Origin: UBA935 sp031556725
GTDB lineage: Bacteria; Bacillota; Clostridia; Lachnospirales; Lachnospiraceae
DNA: 64,000 bases
Direction: 5' to 3'
Assembly (NCBI GenBank): GCA_031556725.1
Contig: JAVBSL010000011.1
Location: 38,123-102,122 of the forward strand
Made by a program: the position numbers and the translations under genes. The notes beneath the pieces are model-generated. The model was not told where the DNA came from, searched no databases, and saw only the letters and a program-made list of their open reading frames with translations. This document shows positions 34,051-43,219 of this stretch, in pieces. Every line of letters starts with the position of its first letter. The stretch's first letter is position 1.

Positions 34051-34063
34051 GGGAGAAGGTGGT

Positions 34064-35149
34064 ATGCTTGCTATTTATGACTGGTTTGGCTATGATCTGC
34101 CCATAAAGGATCGTTACCGGCTAATAAAAGCAGCCGGATTTGACGGCATTTTAATGTGGTGGAGTGATGGCTTTGACAGGGGCGATTATCGCAGCGGTCC
34201 ACAACTGGCGCGAGAAGCAGGACTTTTTATAGAGAATATTCATACACCGATTCAAAACCAAAACAATCTCTGGCTTGATAATTTAGCAGGCGAAGCGTTG
34301 GCTGATTGCTATTTGCAGTGTGTTGCAGACTGTGCGGAGTTTGAGATTCCTACCATGGTGGTACATTTGCCTAATGACGATTACCCACATAACCGGCTGG
34401 GACTGGATAGAATCAAGATGATTACAGAAAAAGCCGAGCAGTTGGGTGTTAACGTGGCGTTGGAGAATCTGCGAAATTTTACCAATTTGACATATGTGTT
34501 GGAGCAGGTGGATTCTAAGCGAGTGGGATTTTGCTATGACTGTTGCCATCATAATAACTACTGCCCGGACACAGACTTATTATCCCTGTATGGTTCCCGC
34601 TTGATGGCATTGCATTTACATGACAATAGCGGAGAGCATAATCAACACCGATTACCCTTTGACGGCAGGGTTGATTGGTCTATAGCTATGAAGAAAATTG
34701 TGAAAACAGGTTATTCCGGAGCCACGGCATTAGAGCCAATGAACTGGGATTATCAGAATTTACCGGCAGAAGAATTTTTACAAAGGGCATACGAACGGGC
34801 AAAAGGATTGGAAGCACTCAGGTCTATTGCCAAAATGATTGAACGCAGTGAGAAGGCACAGGAGAAATTTGCTCCGGGAACTTCTCAACATACATTAGGG
34901 AAAAACAGAATTAAAGCACTTTACATAGCTTCTGCACTGATCGGAGATGTGACAAAGGATTTCACGGAAGATGAGCTGGAAAAAGCAGTTGCACCAATAG
35001 CCTCATTGATCAATAAAAGTGAAAAGGCACAGAGTAAGTTAAAACAAAGCACTTGGCAGTATAAGATGCTTGAAGAAAATCTCAATGCCTTGCATATAGC
35101 GTCACCATTGTTGAGCAAGGCACTGAAGGATAAACATGAGGGAACATAA
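34064..35149 (+). CDS. Xylose isomerase-like TIM barrel protein with C-terminal helical repeat
   Basis: Residues 1-255 are a sugar-phosphate isomerase/epimerase barrel (AP_endonuc_2 type), with metal ligand regions VALENLRN, GFCYDCCHHN, LHLHDNSGEHNQH and ALEPMNW. The last ~105 residues hold two copies of a helical unit (SEKAQEKFAPGTSQHTLGKN and SEKAQSKLKQSTWQYKMLEE), which is not normal for this family. The frame opens at 34028 in the nitroreductase gene, but the ATG at 34064 has GGGAG and the family start. Confidence 0.82.
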   Translation: MLAIYDWFGYDLPIKDRYRLIKAAGFDGILMWWSDGFDRGDYRSGPQLAREAGLFIENIHTPIQNQNNLWLDNLAGEALADCYLQCVADCAEFEIPTMVVHLPNDDYPHNRLGLDRIKMITEKAEQLGVNVALENLRNFTNLTYVLEQVDSKRVGFCYDCCHHNNYCPDTDLLSLYGSRLMALHLHDNSGEHNQHRLPFDGRVDWSIAMKKIVKTGYSGATALEPMNWDYQNLPAEEFLQRAYERAKGLEALRSIAKMIERSEKAQEKFAPGTSQHTLGKNRIKALYIASALIGDVTKDFTEDELEKAVAPIASLINKSEKAQSKLKQSTWQYKMLEENLNALHIASPLLSKALKDKHEGT

Positions 35150-35151
35150 AA

Positions 35152-35703
35152 ATGGTCTTACTAGTCATCGATACACAAAAATTAATAACCAATGAGAAAT
35201 TATATAATTTTGATGCTTTTGTTTCTAACGTAAAGAAGTTAATAAACGCAGCAAGGTCAAATAACATAGATGTTATTTATGTACGTCATGATGATGGTGA
35301 AGGAGAAGAGCTGACAAAGGGAACCGATGGATTTGAAATATATGAGGAATTCAAGCCCAAGGAAAATGAAAGAATATTTGATAAAACAGTAAACAGTGCT
35401 TTTAAGAACTCTGGCCTGCTAGAATATTTAAACGTAAAAAATGAAAAAGAAGTTATCATAGTTGGCCTTCAAACTGATTATTGTATTGATGCCAGCATTA
35501 AATGCGCATTTGAGCATGGCTTTCATGTAATTGTGCCGACTGACACCAATACCACCATAGATAATACATTTATGACCGGAGAGCAGAGCTATTGTTACTA
35601 TAATCAATTCATGTGGAACGGCAGGTATGCAGATTGTATTTCGGTAGAGGAAGCAGTAAAAACAATTGGTGGTACTAATAAAGAATCAAAAGCAATGCGG
35701 TAA
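35152..35703 (+). CDS. Cysteine hydrolase, isochorismatase family
   Basis: A 183-residue alpha/beta hydrolase with the catalytic Asp in LLVIDTQKL, Lys in IFDKTVNSAF and Cys in GLQTDYCIDAS. Members cleave amides or vinyl ethers such as nicotinamide or isochorismate; the substrate is unknown. It starts 2 nt after the barrel protein and is thus in its operon. Its 3' end overlaps the convergent small membrane gene by 29 bp. Confidence 0.9.
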   Translation: MVLLVIDTQKLITNEKLYNFDAFVSNVKKLINAARSNNIDVIYVRHDDGEGEELTKGTDGFEIYEEFKPKENERIFDKTVNSAFKNSGLLEYLNVKNEKEVIIVGLQTDYCIDASIKCAFEHGFHVIVPTDTNTTIDNTFMTGEQSYCYYNQFMWNGRYADCISVEEAVKTIGGTNKESKAMR

Positions 35704-35929
35704 GGAGACCACAGACAACAAATATGATGGTTTTCATATTTTTCCTTTGACGAAGAGCAGGAAGGAAATCCAAGACCAGATAGATTACCGTAAAAACGAT
35801 AAAAACCCATATTGGTGCAAGCCCGGTTAAGGAAATTCCTCCGCATATAAGGCAGACCAGTGTAAAAGCAAGGACACTTCCAATGGCAATATCAAGTACT
35901 GCATTCAGTAAAAATTTATGGTTTTTCAT
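35675..35929 (-). CDS. Small membrane protein, 84 aa
   Basis: Three hydrophobic helices (LDIAIGSVLAFTLVCLICGG, WVFIVFTVIYLVLDFL, TIIFVVCGLLTALLLIL) with a short basic loop RQRKN between the last two. Its ATG directly follows the stop of the upstream hydrolase gene (TAGATG), so it is co-translated. The last 29 bp are antisense to the isochorismatase gene. I do not recognise a family. Confidence 0.65.
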   Translation of the reverse strand: MKNHKFLLNAVLDIAIGSVLAFTLVCLICGGISLTGLAPIWVFIVFTVIYLVLDFLPALRQRKNMKTIIFVVCGLLTALLLILY

Positions 35930-36943
35930 CTAATTAGCCTCCTGTAAGTATTTCATCAAAACAGCGGCAACGTCTTTGCTGCCCCAGAAACCGTTATGAT
36001 CGATGCCATCAATGGTGATCAGGTCCGATCCGGATTTGTATATGCCGGATAAGCGCTGTGAGCTTTCATATGGAACTTCTGCATCGTTTTCGGTGGCGAG
36101 AATAAGCGGTTTGACAGAAATATCTTGAGCAAAAAGTTCTGCTTCCATCTTAAATTCCACCAGTACCCTGAGCGGACCGTGGAAGAAATTGAGATGGTGG
36201 TTAAATAAATCATAGCCATTGGCATAAGGTGCAAATAAGATTAACCCGTCCACGTCTCTCTGGGAAGCAACATAATTTGCCACGCCGGTTCCGATGCTGT
36301 AACCAAACACATAAATATTTTCAACACCGCACGTATTTGCAAAATAATCATAAACATCAACACCGAACTGCTTGAAGGTATTTTCTGAAGCGGTTCCCTC
36401 ACTTTTTCCATATGAGGGATAATCCAGATAGGCAAAATTATAGCCGCCAATGGCATTTGTAAGATCCTCATTGCTGATAATCTGATAAACACGGCGGGAG
36501 GCGCATTCACCGTTGCCGCCAAAGTATAGCAATAACGGAGCGTTGTCATCAGCATTATGGAACAGCCAGCCGGAAACCGTTCCGTTATCACCGGAAAAGG
36601 TCAATTCTTCGGCGGCTTCGATTTCTAAGAGCTGATTATAAGTTTCCTCATGGGAATTAGGATAAAAAAGCAGCATTGGGGCGACAACATAGACACACAC
36701 GGCAACCAATACCAGTATATTTACAGCTGTCATCAAGAGACTCACGGCAGCATTTAACTTTTTATTTTTATCCTTAAGGATGTAACCAACCAGGGCTTTG
36801 ATGGCGAATAAAATAATTCCGGCTAAAAGGAGTGCAAACACAATTTTTCTGATGGAAGTGGTCATCAAAAAGATTGCAGTAATAACAGCAGTTGCGCAGA
36901 CACTCCATTGTAAAGCTTTTTTAATGTTTATGGTATCGTTCAT
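35930..36943 (-). CDS. Membrane-anchored alpha/beta hydrolase, 337 aa
   Basis: Three N-terminal hydrophobic helices (about 10-95) anchor a hydrolase domain: LLYFGGNGE near the oxyanion hole, the nucleophile GYSIGTGVA, the acid in ILATENDAEVPY and the His in IDGIDHNGFWG. It resembles the BEM46/YfhR-type hydrolases. The frame opens at 36970, but GAGGTG directly before the ATG at 36943 favours that start. It heads a two-gene minus-strand unit. Confidence 0.85.
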   Translation of the reverse strand: MNDTINIKKALQWSVCATAVITAIFLMTTSIRKIVFALLLAGIILFAIKALVGYILKDKNKKLNAAVSLLMTAVNILVLVAVCVYVVAPMLLFYPNSHEETYNQLLEIEAAEELTFSGDNGTVSGWLFHNADDNAPLLLYFGGNGECASRRVYQIISNEDLTNAIGGYNFAYLDYPSYGKSEGTASENTFKQFGVDVYDYFANTCGVENIYVFGYSIGTGVANYVASQRDVDGLILFAPYANGYDLFNHHLNFFHGPLRVLVEFKMEAELFAQDISVKPLILATENDAEVPYESSQRLSGIYKSGSDLITIDGIDHNGFWGSKDVAAVLMKYLQEAN

Positions 36944-37057
36944 AAGCACCTCATCATAAGTACATTTCAAAAATTTTGCTGTTTATAATTGTATTATAAA
37001 CAGCAATAAAAAGCAAGAAAAGCAAATCCCATTATGATATTATAAGGAGCAGCAGAT

Positions 37058-37507
37058 ATGGTAATTAATAAAAAAATAGATGTACTTTCAAAAATAGCAG
37101 AGCAATTAAACAAAGAAAATATTATCTGGGCGGTAGGGGGTTCCTTACTTTTATATATCAAAGGAAAAGTCACGGAGTTTAATGATATAGATATTATGGC
37201 TGCGGAAGAAGATGTGAAACGGCTAAAAGAGATATTGCTGACGCTGGGTGAATTGCAGCCGCCTAACCCCAATGTACAATATAAGACAAAATACTTTTTG
37301 GAGTTTGTCATTGATCAGGTTGAGGTGGACGTAATGGCAGGATTTGTTATCGTACATGGTGGCAAGGACTATTATTTTCCCTTAAAAGTTGAAGATATAA
37401 AAGAATATACAACAATAAATGCACAAAGGATACCGCTTCAATCATTGGAACAATGGAAACAATACTATGAACTTATGGGGCGAACAGATAAGGCATCGAT
37501 GCTTTAA
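37058..37507 (+). CDS. Nucleotidyltransferase-fold protein, 149 aa
   Basis: A minimal nucleotidyltransferase fold with GGSLLLYIKG and the acidic pair NDIDIMAAEED, and a third carboxylate in QVEVDVMAGF. The catalytic layout (GS followed by DxD, then a distant D) is intact. Proteins of this kind include aminoglycoside nucleotidyltransferases and MenA/AbiEii-like toxins; length and context do not decide. AAGGAG precedes the ATG. Confidence 0.72.
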   Translation: MVINKKIDVLSKIAEQLNKENIIWAVGGSLLLYIKGKVTEFNDIDIMAAEEDVKRLKEILLTLGELQPPNPNVQYKTKYFLEFVIDQVEVDVMAGFVIVHGGKDYYFPLKVEDIKEYTTINAQRIPLQSLEQWKQYYELMGRTDKASML

Positions 37508-37525
37508 CAATAGAAGGAGTAAGAT

Positions 37526-38461
37526 ATGGGAATATTACTAAGCAAGCTGTTACCGATTGTTTTTTTGCTGGGAATTGGATTTGTAACAAAACAGATTAAA
37601 CTGTTTTCGGAAAAATTTGTAGATGATTTAAAAACACTGATCATAAAGGTAGTGCTGCCGGCGGTTTTATTCGATGCATTTGCAACGATGACACTGCAAG
37701 CCTCTAGTTTGATAGTTGTGGTATTGATATTTGTATATTGCTGTGTGCTATATGGTTTGGGATACCTTTTACCGAAAGTGTTGCCGAAACTTTTTGACAG
37801 AAAAGATACCAAGGGCTTTATGACAGGTTTTGAATTTGGAATGATTGGAATCGGACTGTTTGGAGCTATCTGGGGGATGGACAAACTGCCGGTTATCGTA
37901 ATGATTGCACTGGGGCATGAAATATTTATCTGGTTTTTCTATGCCCCGTCATTATCTGTACAGGACGGTAAGGGAACCGGTTTGCTGACCACTTTGGGAC
38001 GTTTTATTAAGACCCCAACGATTGTGGGAATTATTCTGGGGCTTATTGTTAATTTTCTGGGTGCATATCCATTGCTGGAAACTACCGTAATTGGCGGAAG
38101 TCTGTTAGCAACCATTGGATTTTTGAAACCCTTAACATCTCCACTTATCCTGATTGTAATTGGATATACGATGGTATTCCAGGGCGGTCATGTTAAGGAG
38201 ATTTCGATTTACATTATAACCCGACTACTTTTGACACTGGGTCTCGGCGTGGCCGTTTACTATCTAATCTGTCTTAGTATACCGGGTGTGAATGCACAAT
38301 TTACACAGGCTTTTTTTGCATTTATTTTATTACCGGCACCATATATTTTACCGCTATATATTGAAAACGAGGAAGAGGCAGGGTTCTTTACCATATTGCT
38401 GGTTTACTCTACAATGGTTAGCTTTTTGGGATATGCAATATTAGTTGGTTTAAACTTTTAG
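37526..38461 (+). CDS. AEC family transporter (auxin efflux carrier-like)
   Basis: A 311-residue membrane protein with ten predicted helices in two inverted halves, starting LPIVFLLGIGFVTKQIKLFS and containing VLPAVLFDAFATM and the C-terminal ILLPAPYILPLYIENEEE. AEC permeases in bacteria carry small organic acids such as malate. GAAGGAG precedes the ATG, 18 nt after the nucleotidyltransferase stop. No terminator precedes the alcohol dehydrogenase promoter. Confidence 0.88.
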   Translation: MGILLSKLLPIVFLLGIGFVTKQIKLFSEKFVDDLKTLIIKVVLPAVLFDAFATMTLQASSLIVVVLIFVYCCVLYGLGYLLPKVLPKLFDRKDTKGFMTGFEFGMIGIGLFGAIWGMDKLPVIVMIALGHEIFIWFFYAPSLSVQDGKGTGLLTTLGRFIKTPTIVGIILGLIVNFLGAYPLLETTVIGGSLLATIGFLKPLTSPLILIVIGYTMVFQGGHVKEISIYIITRLLLTLGLGVAVYYLICLSIPGVNAQFTQAFFAFILLPAPYILPLYIENEEEAGFFTILLVYSTMVSFLGYAILVGLNF

Positions 38462-38486
38462 AATGTAATATTAACAAAATGTTAAC

Positions 38487-38515
38487 TTGAAAATATTTGT
38501 AGTAGGGAGTATAAT
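38487..38515 (+). promoter_or_regulatory. Sigma-A promoter of the alcohol dehydrogenase
   Basis: TTGAAA (38487-38492) and TATAAT (38510-38515) with a 17-bp spacer. The expected start is near 38522, immediately before the Rex-like operator. A second palindrome, TTAACAAAATGTTAA, lies just upstream at 38471-38485. Confidence 0.8.
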
Positions 38516-38526
38516 AAATGCAGGAG

Positions 38527-38542
38527 CGTTAAAAATTTAACG
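38527..38542. promoter_or_regulatory. Putative Rex operator
   Basis: CGTTAAAAATTTAACG has the clostridial Rex arrangement, GTTAA-N4-TTAAC, with one change from TTGTTAA at the outer base of each arm. It covers about +5 to +20 of the adjacent promoter, so bound Rex would block transcription until NADH rises. The target, an NADH-oxidising dehydrogenase, fits. Confidence 0.65.
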
Positions 38543-38593
38543 AACCAAAAATAAGTGTACTGTTGGGGTATCCGACAGAAGGAGGAATAAGAA

Positions 38594-39772
38594 ATGAGCA
38601 GATTTACATTACCCAGAGATTTATACTACGGAAAGGGCTCCTTAGAGTCATTAAAGACTCTCAAGGGCAAGAAAGCAATACTGGTATTAGGCGGCGGTTC
38701 CATGAAGAAATTCGGTTTTGTGGATAAAGCAGTTGCTTATTTAAAAGAAGCAGGGATGGAAGTTTTATTGTTTGAAAATGTAGAACCCGATCCTTCCGTT
38801 GAAACTGTTATGAAGGGTGCTCAGGCCATGCGTGATTTTGAACCGGACTGGATCGTTTCCATGGGCGGCGGCTCTCCCATTGACGCAGCAAAAGCAATGT
38901 GGGCATTTTATGAATATCCGGAAACAACCTTTGAAGACTTAATTATTCCTTTCAACTTTCCGGAGTTAAGAACCAAGGCAAAATTTGCAGCTATTCCTTC
39001 TACATCCGGAACAGCAACCGAGGTAACTGCCTTTTCCGTAATTACAGATTATGCAAAGGGCATTAAATATCCGCTGGCTGACTTTAACATTACTCCTGAT
39101 GTGGCAATTGTCGATCCGACATTGGCAGAGACCATGCCAAAGAGTTTGACTGCATATACCGGAATGGATGCGCTGACTCATGCTATTGAAGCATATGTAT
39201 CTACATTACACAGCGTATTTACCGATCCGCTGGCAATCAAGGCTATCCAAATTGTAAACAGTGATTTGTTAAAATCCTATAACGGTGACATGGAAAGCAG
39301 AGAAATTATGCACTATGGCCAGTGTCTGGCCGGTATGGCATTCTCCAACGCTTTACTGGGAATCGTACATTCCATGGCCCACAAAACCGGTGCAGCATTC
39401 TCAACCGGACATATTACCCATGGTCTTGCTAATGCAATGTACCTTCCTTATGTTATTCAGTATAATGCGCAGGTTCCGGAAGCAGCAGCACGCTATGCAG
39501 AAATCGCCAATTCCATCGGTATCACCGGTACAGTGGAAGAATGTGTAAAAGCCCTTCGGGAAAAGATCGTATCTATGAATAACGAAATGGGAATCCCCAA
39601 TACATTAAAAGAATTTGGTATCGTTGAAGCTGAATTCAAAGAGAAAATTGCTGAGATAGCAAAGAATGCGGTGGGAGATGCCTGTACAGGTTCCAATCCC
39701 AGACCCATCGACCCGGCTGCGATGGAGAAGCTGTTTACCTGCATCTACTACGGTAATCCGGTAGAGTTCTAA
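38594..39772 (+). CDS. Iron-containing alcohol dehydrogenase
   Basis: A 392-residue group III alcohol dehydrogenase. The NAD-binding segment is SMGGGSPIDAAKAMW, the substrate region is SGTATEVTAFSVI, and metal ligands are expected in GMDALTHAIEAYV and in VHSMAHKTGAAF...HGLANAM. It reduces acetaldehyde or butyraldehyde-type substrates to the alcohol to regenerate NAD. GGAGG precedes the ATG. It is monocistronic, with its own promoter, Rex-like operator and terminator. Confidence 0.93.
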   Translation: MSRFTLPRDLYYGKGSLESLKTLKGKKAILVLGGGSMKKFGFVDKAVAYLKEAGMEVLLFENVEPDPSVETVMKGAQAMRDFEPDWIVSMGGGSPIDAAKAMWAFYEYPETTFEDLIIPFNFPELRTKAKFAAIPSTSGTATEVTAFSVITDYAKGIKYPLADFNITPDVAIVDPTLAETMPKSLTAYTGMDALTHAIEAYVSTLHSVFTDPLAIKAIQIVNSDLLKSYNGDMESREIMHYGQCLAGMAFSNALLGIVHSMAHKTGAAFSTGHITHGLANAMYLPYVIQYNAQVPEAAARYAEIANSIGITGTVEECVKALREKIVSMNNEMGIPNTLKEFGIVEAEFKEKIAEIAKNAVGDACTGSNPRPIDPAAMEKLFTCIYYGNPVEF

Positions 39773-39786
39773 TAAGAGAATATACG

Positions 39787-39823
39787 AAAGCGCCGCCAGT
39801 TTAAATTCTGCGGCGCTTTTTTT
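39787..39823 (+). terminator. Rho-independent terminator, convergent
   Basis: AAAGCGCCGC (39787-39796) and GCGGCGCTTT (39810-39819) pair and run into a T7 tract. The A-run on the other side may let it also end the convergent sensor-kinase transcript. Confidence 0.88.
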
Positions 39824-42800
39824 CTAATTTTTCAACCATTTTCTTAAAGCTTTATCTATTAACTTAAAATCAATAGGCTTACCGATATGTCCATTCATAC
39901 CGTTTTGCAGGCAAAGCTCAATCTCTTCTTTCACGACATTCGCAGACATGGCGACAATCGTAACATCTTTATATGGTTTATCTGAGTTTCTGATATAGAG
40001 TGTTGCTTCATGGCCATCCATAACAGGCATGATCAAATCCATAAAAACCAAATCAAAATCCTGCTTTTCCAAATATTCTATAGCCTTCTTACCATTGCCT
40101 GCAATGACAGGTTTGATTCCAAAAAATTCAAGAATACCGGCAGCTATCTCCTGATTGATTTCGTTATCTTCAACCAATAGCACTCGGGCATTTGGATAGG
40201 AAGAAAGGATTTCTTCTGTTTCACTATTACTAAAGTTATCTGCTTTGATGGTTAATCCCTGGGCGGAAATTTCAAAAGGAATAACGATTCTTGTGTGTGT
40301 TCCTTCCCCTAAAACGCTTGAAACGTTAATTTGACCATTCATAAGTTGAAGGAGTTGACTTGTTATGGTCATTCCCAAACCGGTACCCATAAAGGCACTT
40401 TTTGATTTATGAAACTGCTCAAAAGGCTTATACAGATCATTGAGCTGATCTTCGGACATTCCGGAACCGGTATCTGATATATAAAATTCAATTGCTATTT
40501 GACTGCTGTTTAACTGTACCTCGGCTAATTGGACGGTCAGGGTTATGCTGCCTTTCTCTGTAAATTTTGCCGAGTTATCCAGTATATTCTTCAAAATCTG
40601 CCAAACTCTTGTTTTATCACCTAAAATAAACTGAGGTAAATTTTCGTCAACATTTAAAATAAGTTCTACCGGTTTATTTTCAATTCTTGGTGTAATGACG
40701 GCCAGAGTATCTTTTAAAACGGATTCCAATTCAAATTCATCAATAAACAATTCTATCTTATTTGCTTCAATTTTTGAGAAATCCAAAACGTCAATAATCA
40801 GATCTAAAAGTAATTTTGCAGAATTATTTATTTTTTGAAACATTTCATGGGCACTATTTTCAAAATTTTTTTTAAGAGCAATTTGTGAAAGACCGATTAT
40901 TGCATTCATTGGAGTACGCAGTTCATGACTCATATTAATGACAAACTGGCTTTTCATTTCATTCGCTTTGCGTTCCAGTTCGGCGGCCTGCTGCAGAATT
41001 TCAGTCTTTATCCTGTCGGCAGTGATGTCTTGAATAATTGCAGCATATGCGGCACGGTCATTGTATCGGATATCACTGATTATTACCCGGCCAACAATCT
41101 TGTCACCATTTTGAGACAGGAAATCCCATTCAAAAGGCTCGTTATAATTTTTCCCTTTCATTATATCATCTATATTATGCTTAAGGGCTTCTTCACGGGA
41201 TTTAAACGCAAAGATATTTACATAAGCATCATTCACATATAACAGGGCATTGCTTTCGGAATCAGAAACCAATACAGGCTGCATTACCGTATTTAGAAGG
41301 GTGTATAAATCAGCCTGGGAGCGACGGATTTTATTGTCCTTTTCCAAGAGTTCTTCTGCCGAATGCAAACTTTTTTGTGTTTCCTGCAGAGAATAGTTTT
41401 TGCGTCTTACTATAAATGCGAAAATGATGAATACTGCTGCAATTAATAAAGAAAACACCAATAAACTTAAAAGCAATGTTGTTGCAATAGGGTTGCTTTC
41501 AAAAAGCGACAGCTCCTTATTAACTGCCATATGTCCATTATGCAGCTGACTGGTTTTTAATCCGCTTTTTGCGGCGGCCTTATAATCAAACTTCCAAACA
41601 TTCATTTTTTCAGAGTTATCATCAATTACCAACTCATCGACAGGTTTGCCTGTTAATACTTCCAGTGCAAGCGTTCCTGCTTCATGTCCTTGGTAATATC
41701 CGTCAGAAACTTTACCGCCAATCATTGTTCCATAACCGATATAAGCTCCGCTGAGACAAAAAACAGGATTGCTGATTCCTGTGTTTAAAATTTCTGAAAG
41801 TTCCTGTTCCGTAAAATATTTTCCGGTTCCGTCAACATAGAAGGTACTGCATAAAACAAGAGTATTTTTTCCCAGTGAGGAAATTTCTTTCATAATATCA
41901 GTCAATGAATCATTTGCATTATAAATAATATTCATTTTGTCATGGTAAGCGGAAAGCTCTCGTTCTGTTTCCCTGCGAGCCATAATACCGGTAGTTGTAT
42001 AATCATTCAGGATATAAATATTATCAGTATCAGGAAATAATTTTAGCATTTCATCAACAGTATCAGCCGCGGACGTTACTTCATGTAAGCCTCTGATGTT
42101 ATGATCTAATCCATAAATCATCTCCGGCACATAATTGTTAACACCACAGTATATAACCGGCGTGTTATTAAACAGCATACTATAGTGATCCACGACAAAC
42201 TCTAACGCATTATTGTCTGAAACGATAATAATATCAGGTACCATATCGATAAACGTTGCATGTATGGATCTTGCCATAAGCTCATACTGCGCTTCGGTAT
42301 TTGACAATCTTTTTAAGTTTAAAGACATATTGTAATAAGTTATTTCATTATTATCGCCCAGAGAATCCTTTACTCCCTGGACAAGGGAATTTTCCCACAA
42401 CATTTCAGAACTATAGGAGGATATATGCAATACAATCTTTCCTTTTGATAAATCCGGTGTAATATTGTTTTTAATATTATTAATCGTTCCGTCTTCCAGC
42501 ATTTTAGAATATTCAACGCGTAATTCTTCTGCCAGATCCGGAAGGTTTTTATTTACAAATGAACATGTCTCAACCACCTGTACAATACCGGATTCCCTCA
42601 TTCCGAGTGGTACAACCTTACGGCTGAGTTCCGTAACGGGCATGACCAGAACATCAGCCTCACCGTTCATAACAGCATTATATAAGGTGTTGTAATCATT
42701 ATAACTGATTTTGTCGGCACCTGAAGGAATATGGTTTTCGACGTGGGTATTTTTGGTATGATATACTACACGTAAACCGGTAAGGTCATCCCAGGAATCA

Positions 42801-43165
42801 AAGGACAATTCCGAAGCTGCTTTTGTGTATGTAACCATATTAACATAAGATATGGGAACATCAACAGGAAGCAGATTAGTATACATATCCTCAATTCCCA
42901 TAGCCTGCACAGCAAGCAGGTCATTTTCTCCATTATCAACCGAGATTATTGCCGTTTTCATTCCCAATGATGATACAACAACATCATAGCCTAAGCGTTT
43001 AAGGGCTGAATAGATAATTCTTTCAACGACAATATTTTCATCATCTGATACGGCAATCCTTATAACCTTTTGCTCCGTATCAGATGCGGCCGCAGTTAAG
43101 CCAAATCTGAAGAATGGTAAAAAAAAGCATAGAATAATTAATAAATGTATTAATGTTTTTTTCAT
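39824..43165 (-). CDS. Hybrid sensor histidine kinase/response regulator with two external binding domains, 1113 aa
   Basis: A signal peptide (about 1-27) leads into an SBP_bac_3-like domain (about 33-240) and then a second, ABC_sub_bind-like domain (about 243-545, with IIIVSDNNALEFVV and PVIYCGVNNY). One membrane helix follows (about 560-588), then a PAS domain (about 615-720) and HisKA with NMSHELRTPMNAIIGLS (His about 747). HATPase has LKNILDNSAKF and GTGLGMTIT, and the receiver has LVFMDLIMPVMDG (Asp about 1043). All catalytic residues are present. No separate output regulator is encoded nearby, so the phosphate must reach a partner elsewhere. Confidence 0.9.
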   Translation of the reverse strand: MKKTLIHLLIILCFFLPFFRFGLTAAASDTEQKVIRIAVSDDENIVVERIIYSALKRLGYDVVVSSLGMKTAIISVDNGENDLLAVQAMGIEDMYTNLLPVDVPISYVNMVTYTKAASELSFDSWDDLTGLRVVYHTKNTHVENHIPSGADKISYNDYNTLYNAVMNGEADVLVMPVTELSRKVVPLGMRESGIVQVVETCSFVNKNLPDLAEELRVEYSKMLEDGTINNIKNNITPDLSKGKIVLHISSYSSEMLWENSLVQGVKDSLGDNNEITYYNMSLNLKRLSNTEAQYELMARSIHATFIDMVPDIIIVSDNNALEFVVDHYSMLFNNTPVIYCGVNNYVPEMIYGLDHNIRGLHEVTSAADTVDEMLKLFPDTDNIYILNDYTTTGIMARRETERELSAYHDKMNIIYNANDSLTDIMKEISSLGKNTLVLCSTFYVDGTGKYFTEQELSEILNTGISNPVFCLSGAYIGYGTMIGGKVSDGYYQGHEAGTLALEVLTGKPVDELVIDDNSEKMNVWKFDYKAAAKSGLKTSQLHNGHMAVNKELSLFESNPIATTLLLSLLVFSLLIAAVFIIFAFIVRRKNYSLQETQKSLHSAEELLEKDNKIRRSQADLYTLLNTVMQPVLVSDSESNALLYVNDAYVNIFAFKSREEALKHNIDDIMKGKNYNEPFEWDFLSQNGDKIVGRVIISDIRYNDRAAYAAIIQDITADRIKTEILQQAAELERKANEMKSQFVINMSHELRTPMNAIIGLSQIALKKNFENSAHEMFQKINNSAKLLLDLIIDVLDFSKIEANKIELFIDEFELESVLKDTLAVITPRIENKPVELILNVDENLPQFILGDKTRVWQILKNILDNSAKFTEKGSITLTVQLAEVQLNSSQIAIEFYISDTGSGMSEDQLNDLYKPFEQFHKSKSAFMGTGLGMTITSQLLQLMNGQINVSSVLGEGTHTRIVIPFEISAQGLTIKADNFSNSETEEILSSYPNARVLLVEDNEINQEIAAGILEFFGIKPVIAGNGKKAIEYLEKQDFDLVFMDLIMPVMDGHEATLYIRNSDKPYKDVTIVAMSANVVKEEIELCLQNGMNGHIGKPIDFKLIDKALRKWLKN

Positions 43166-43219
43166 ATTCTCACCTCAATTTCAATAGTATTGTATCAAAA
43201 TGTTGGCGAGATGGCTAGC

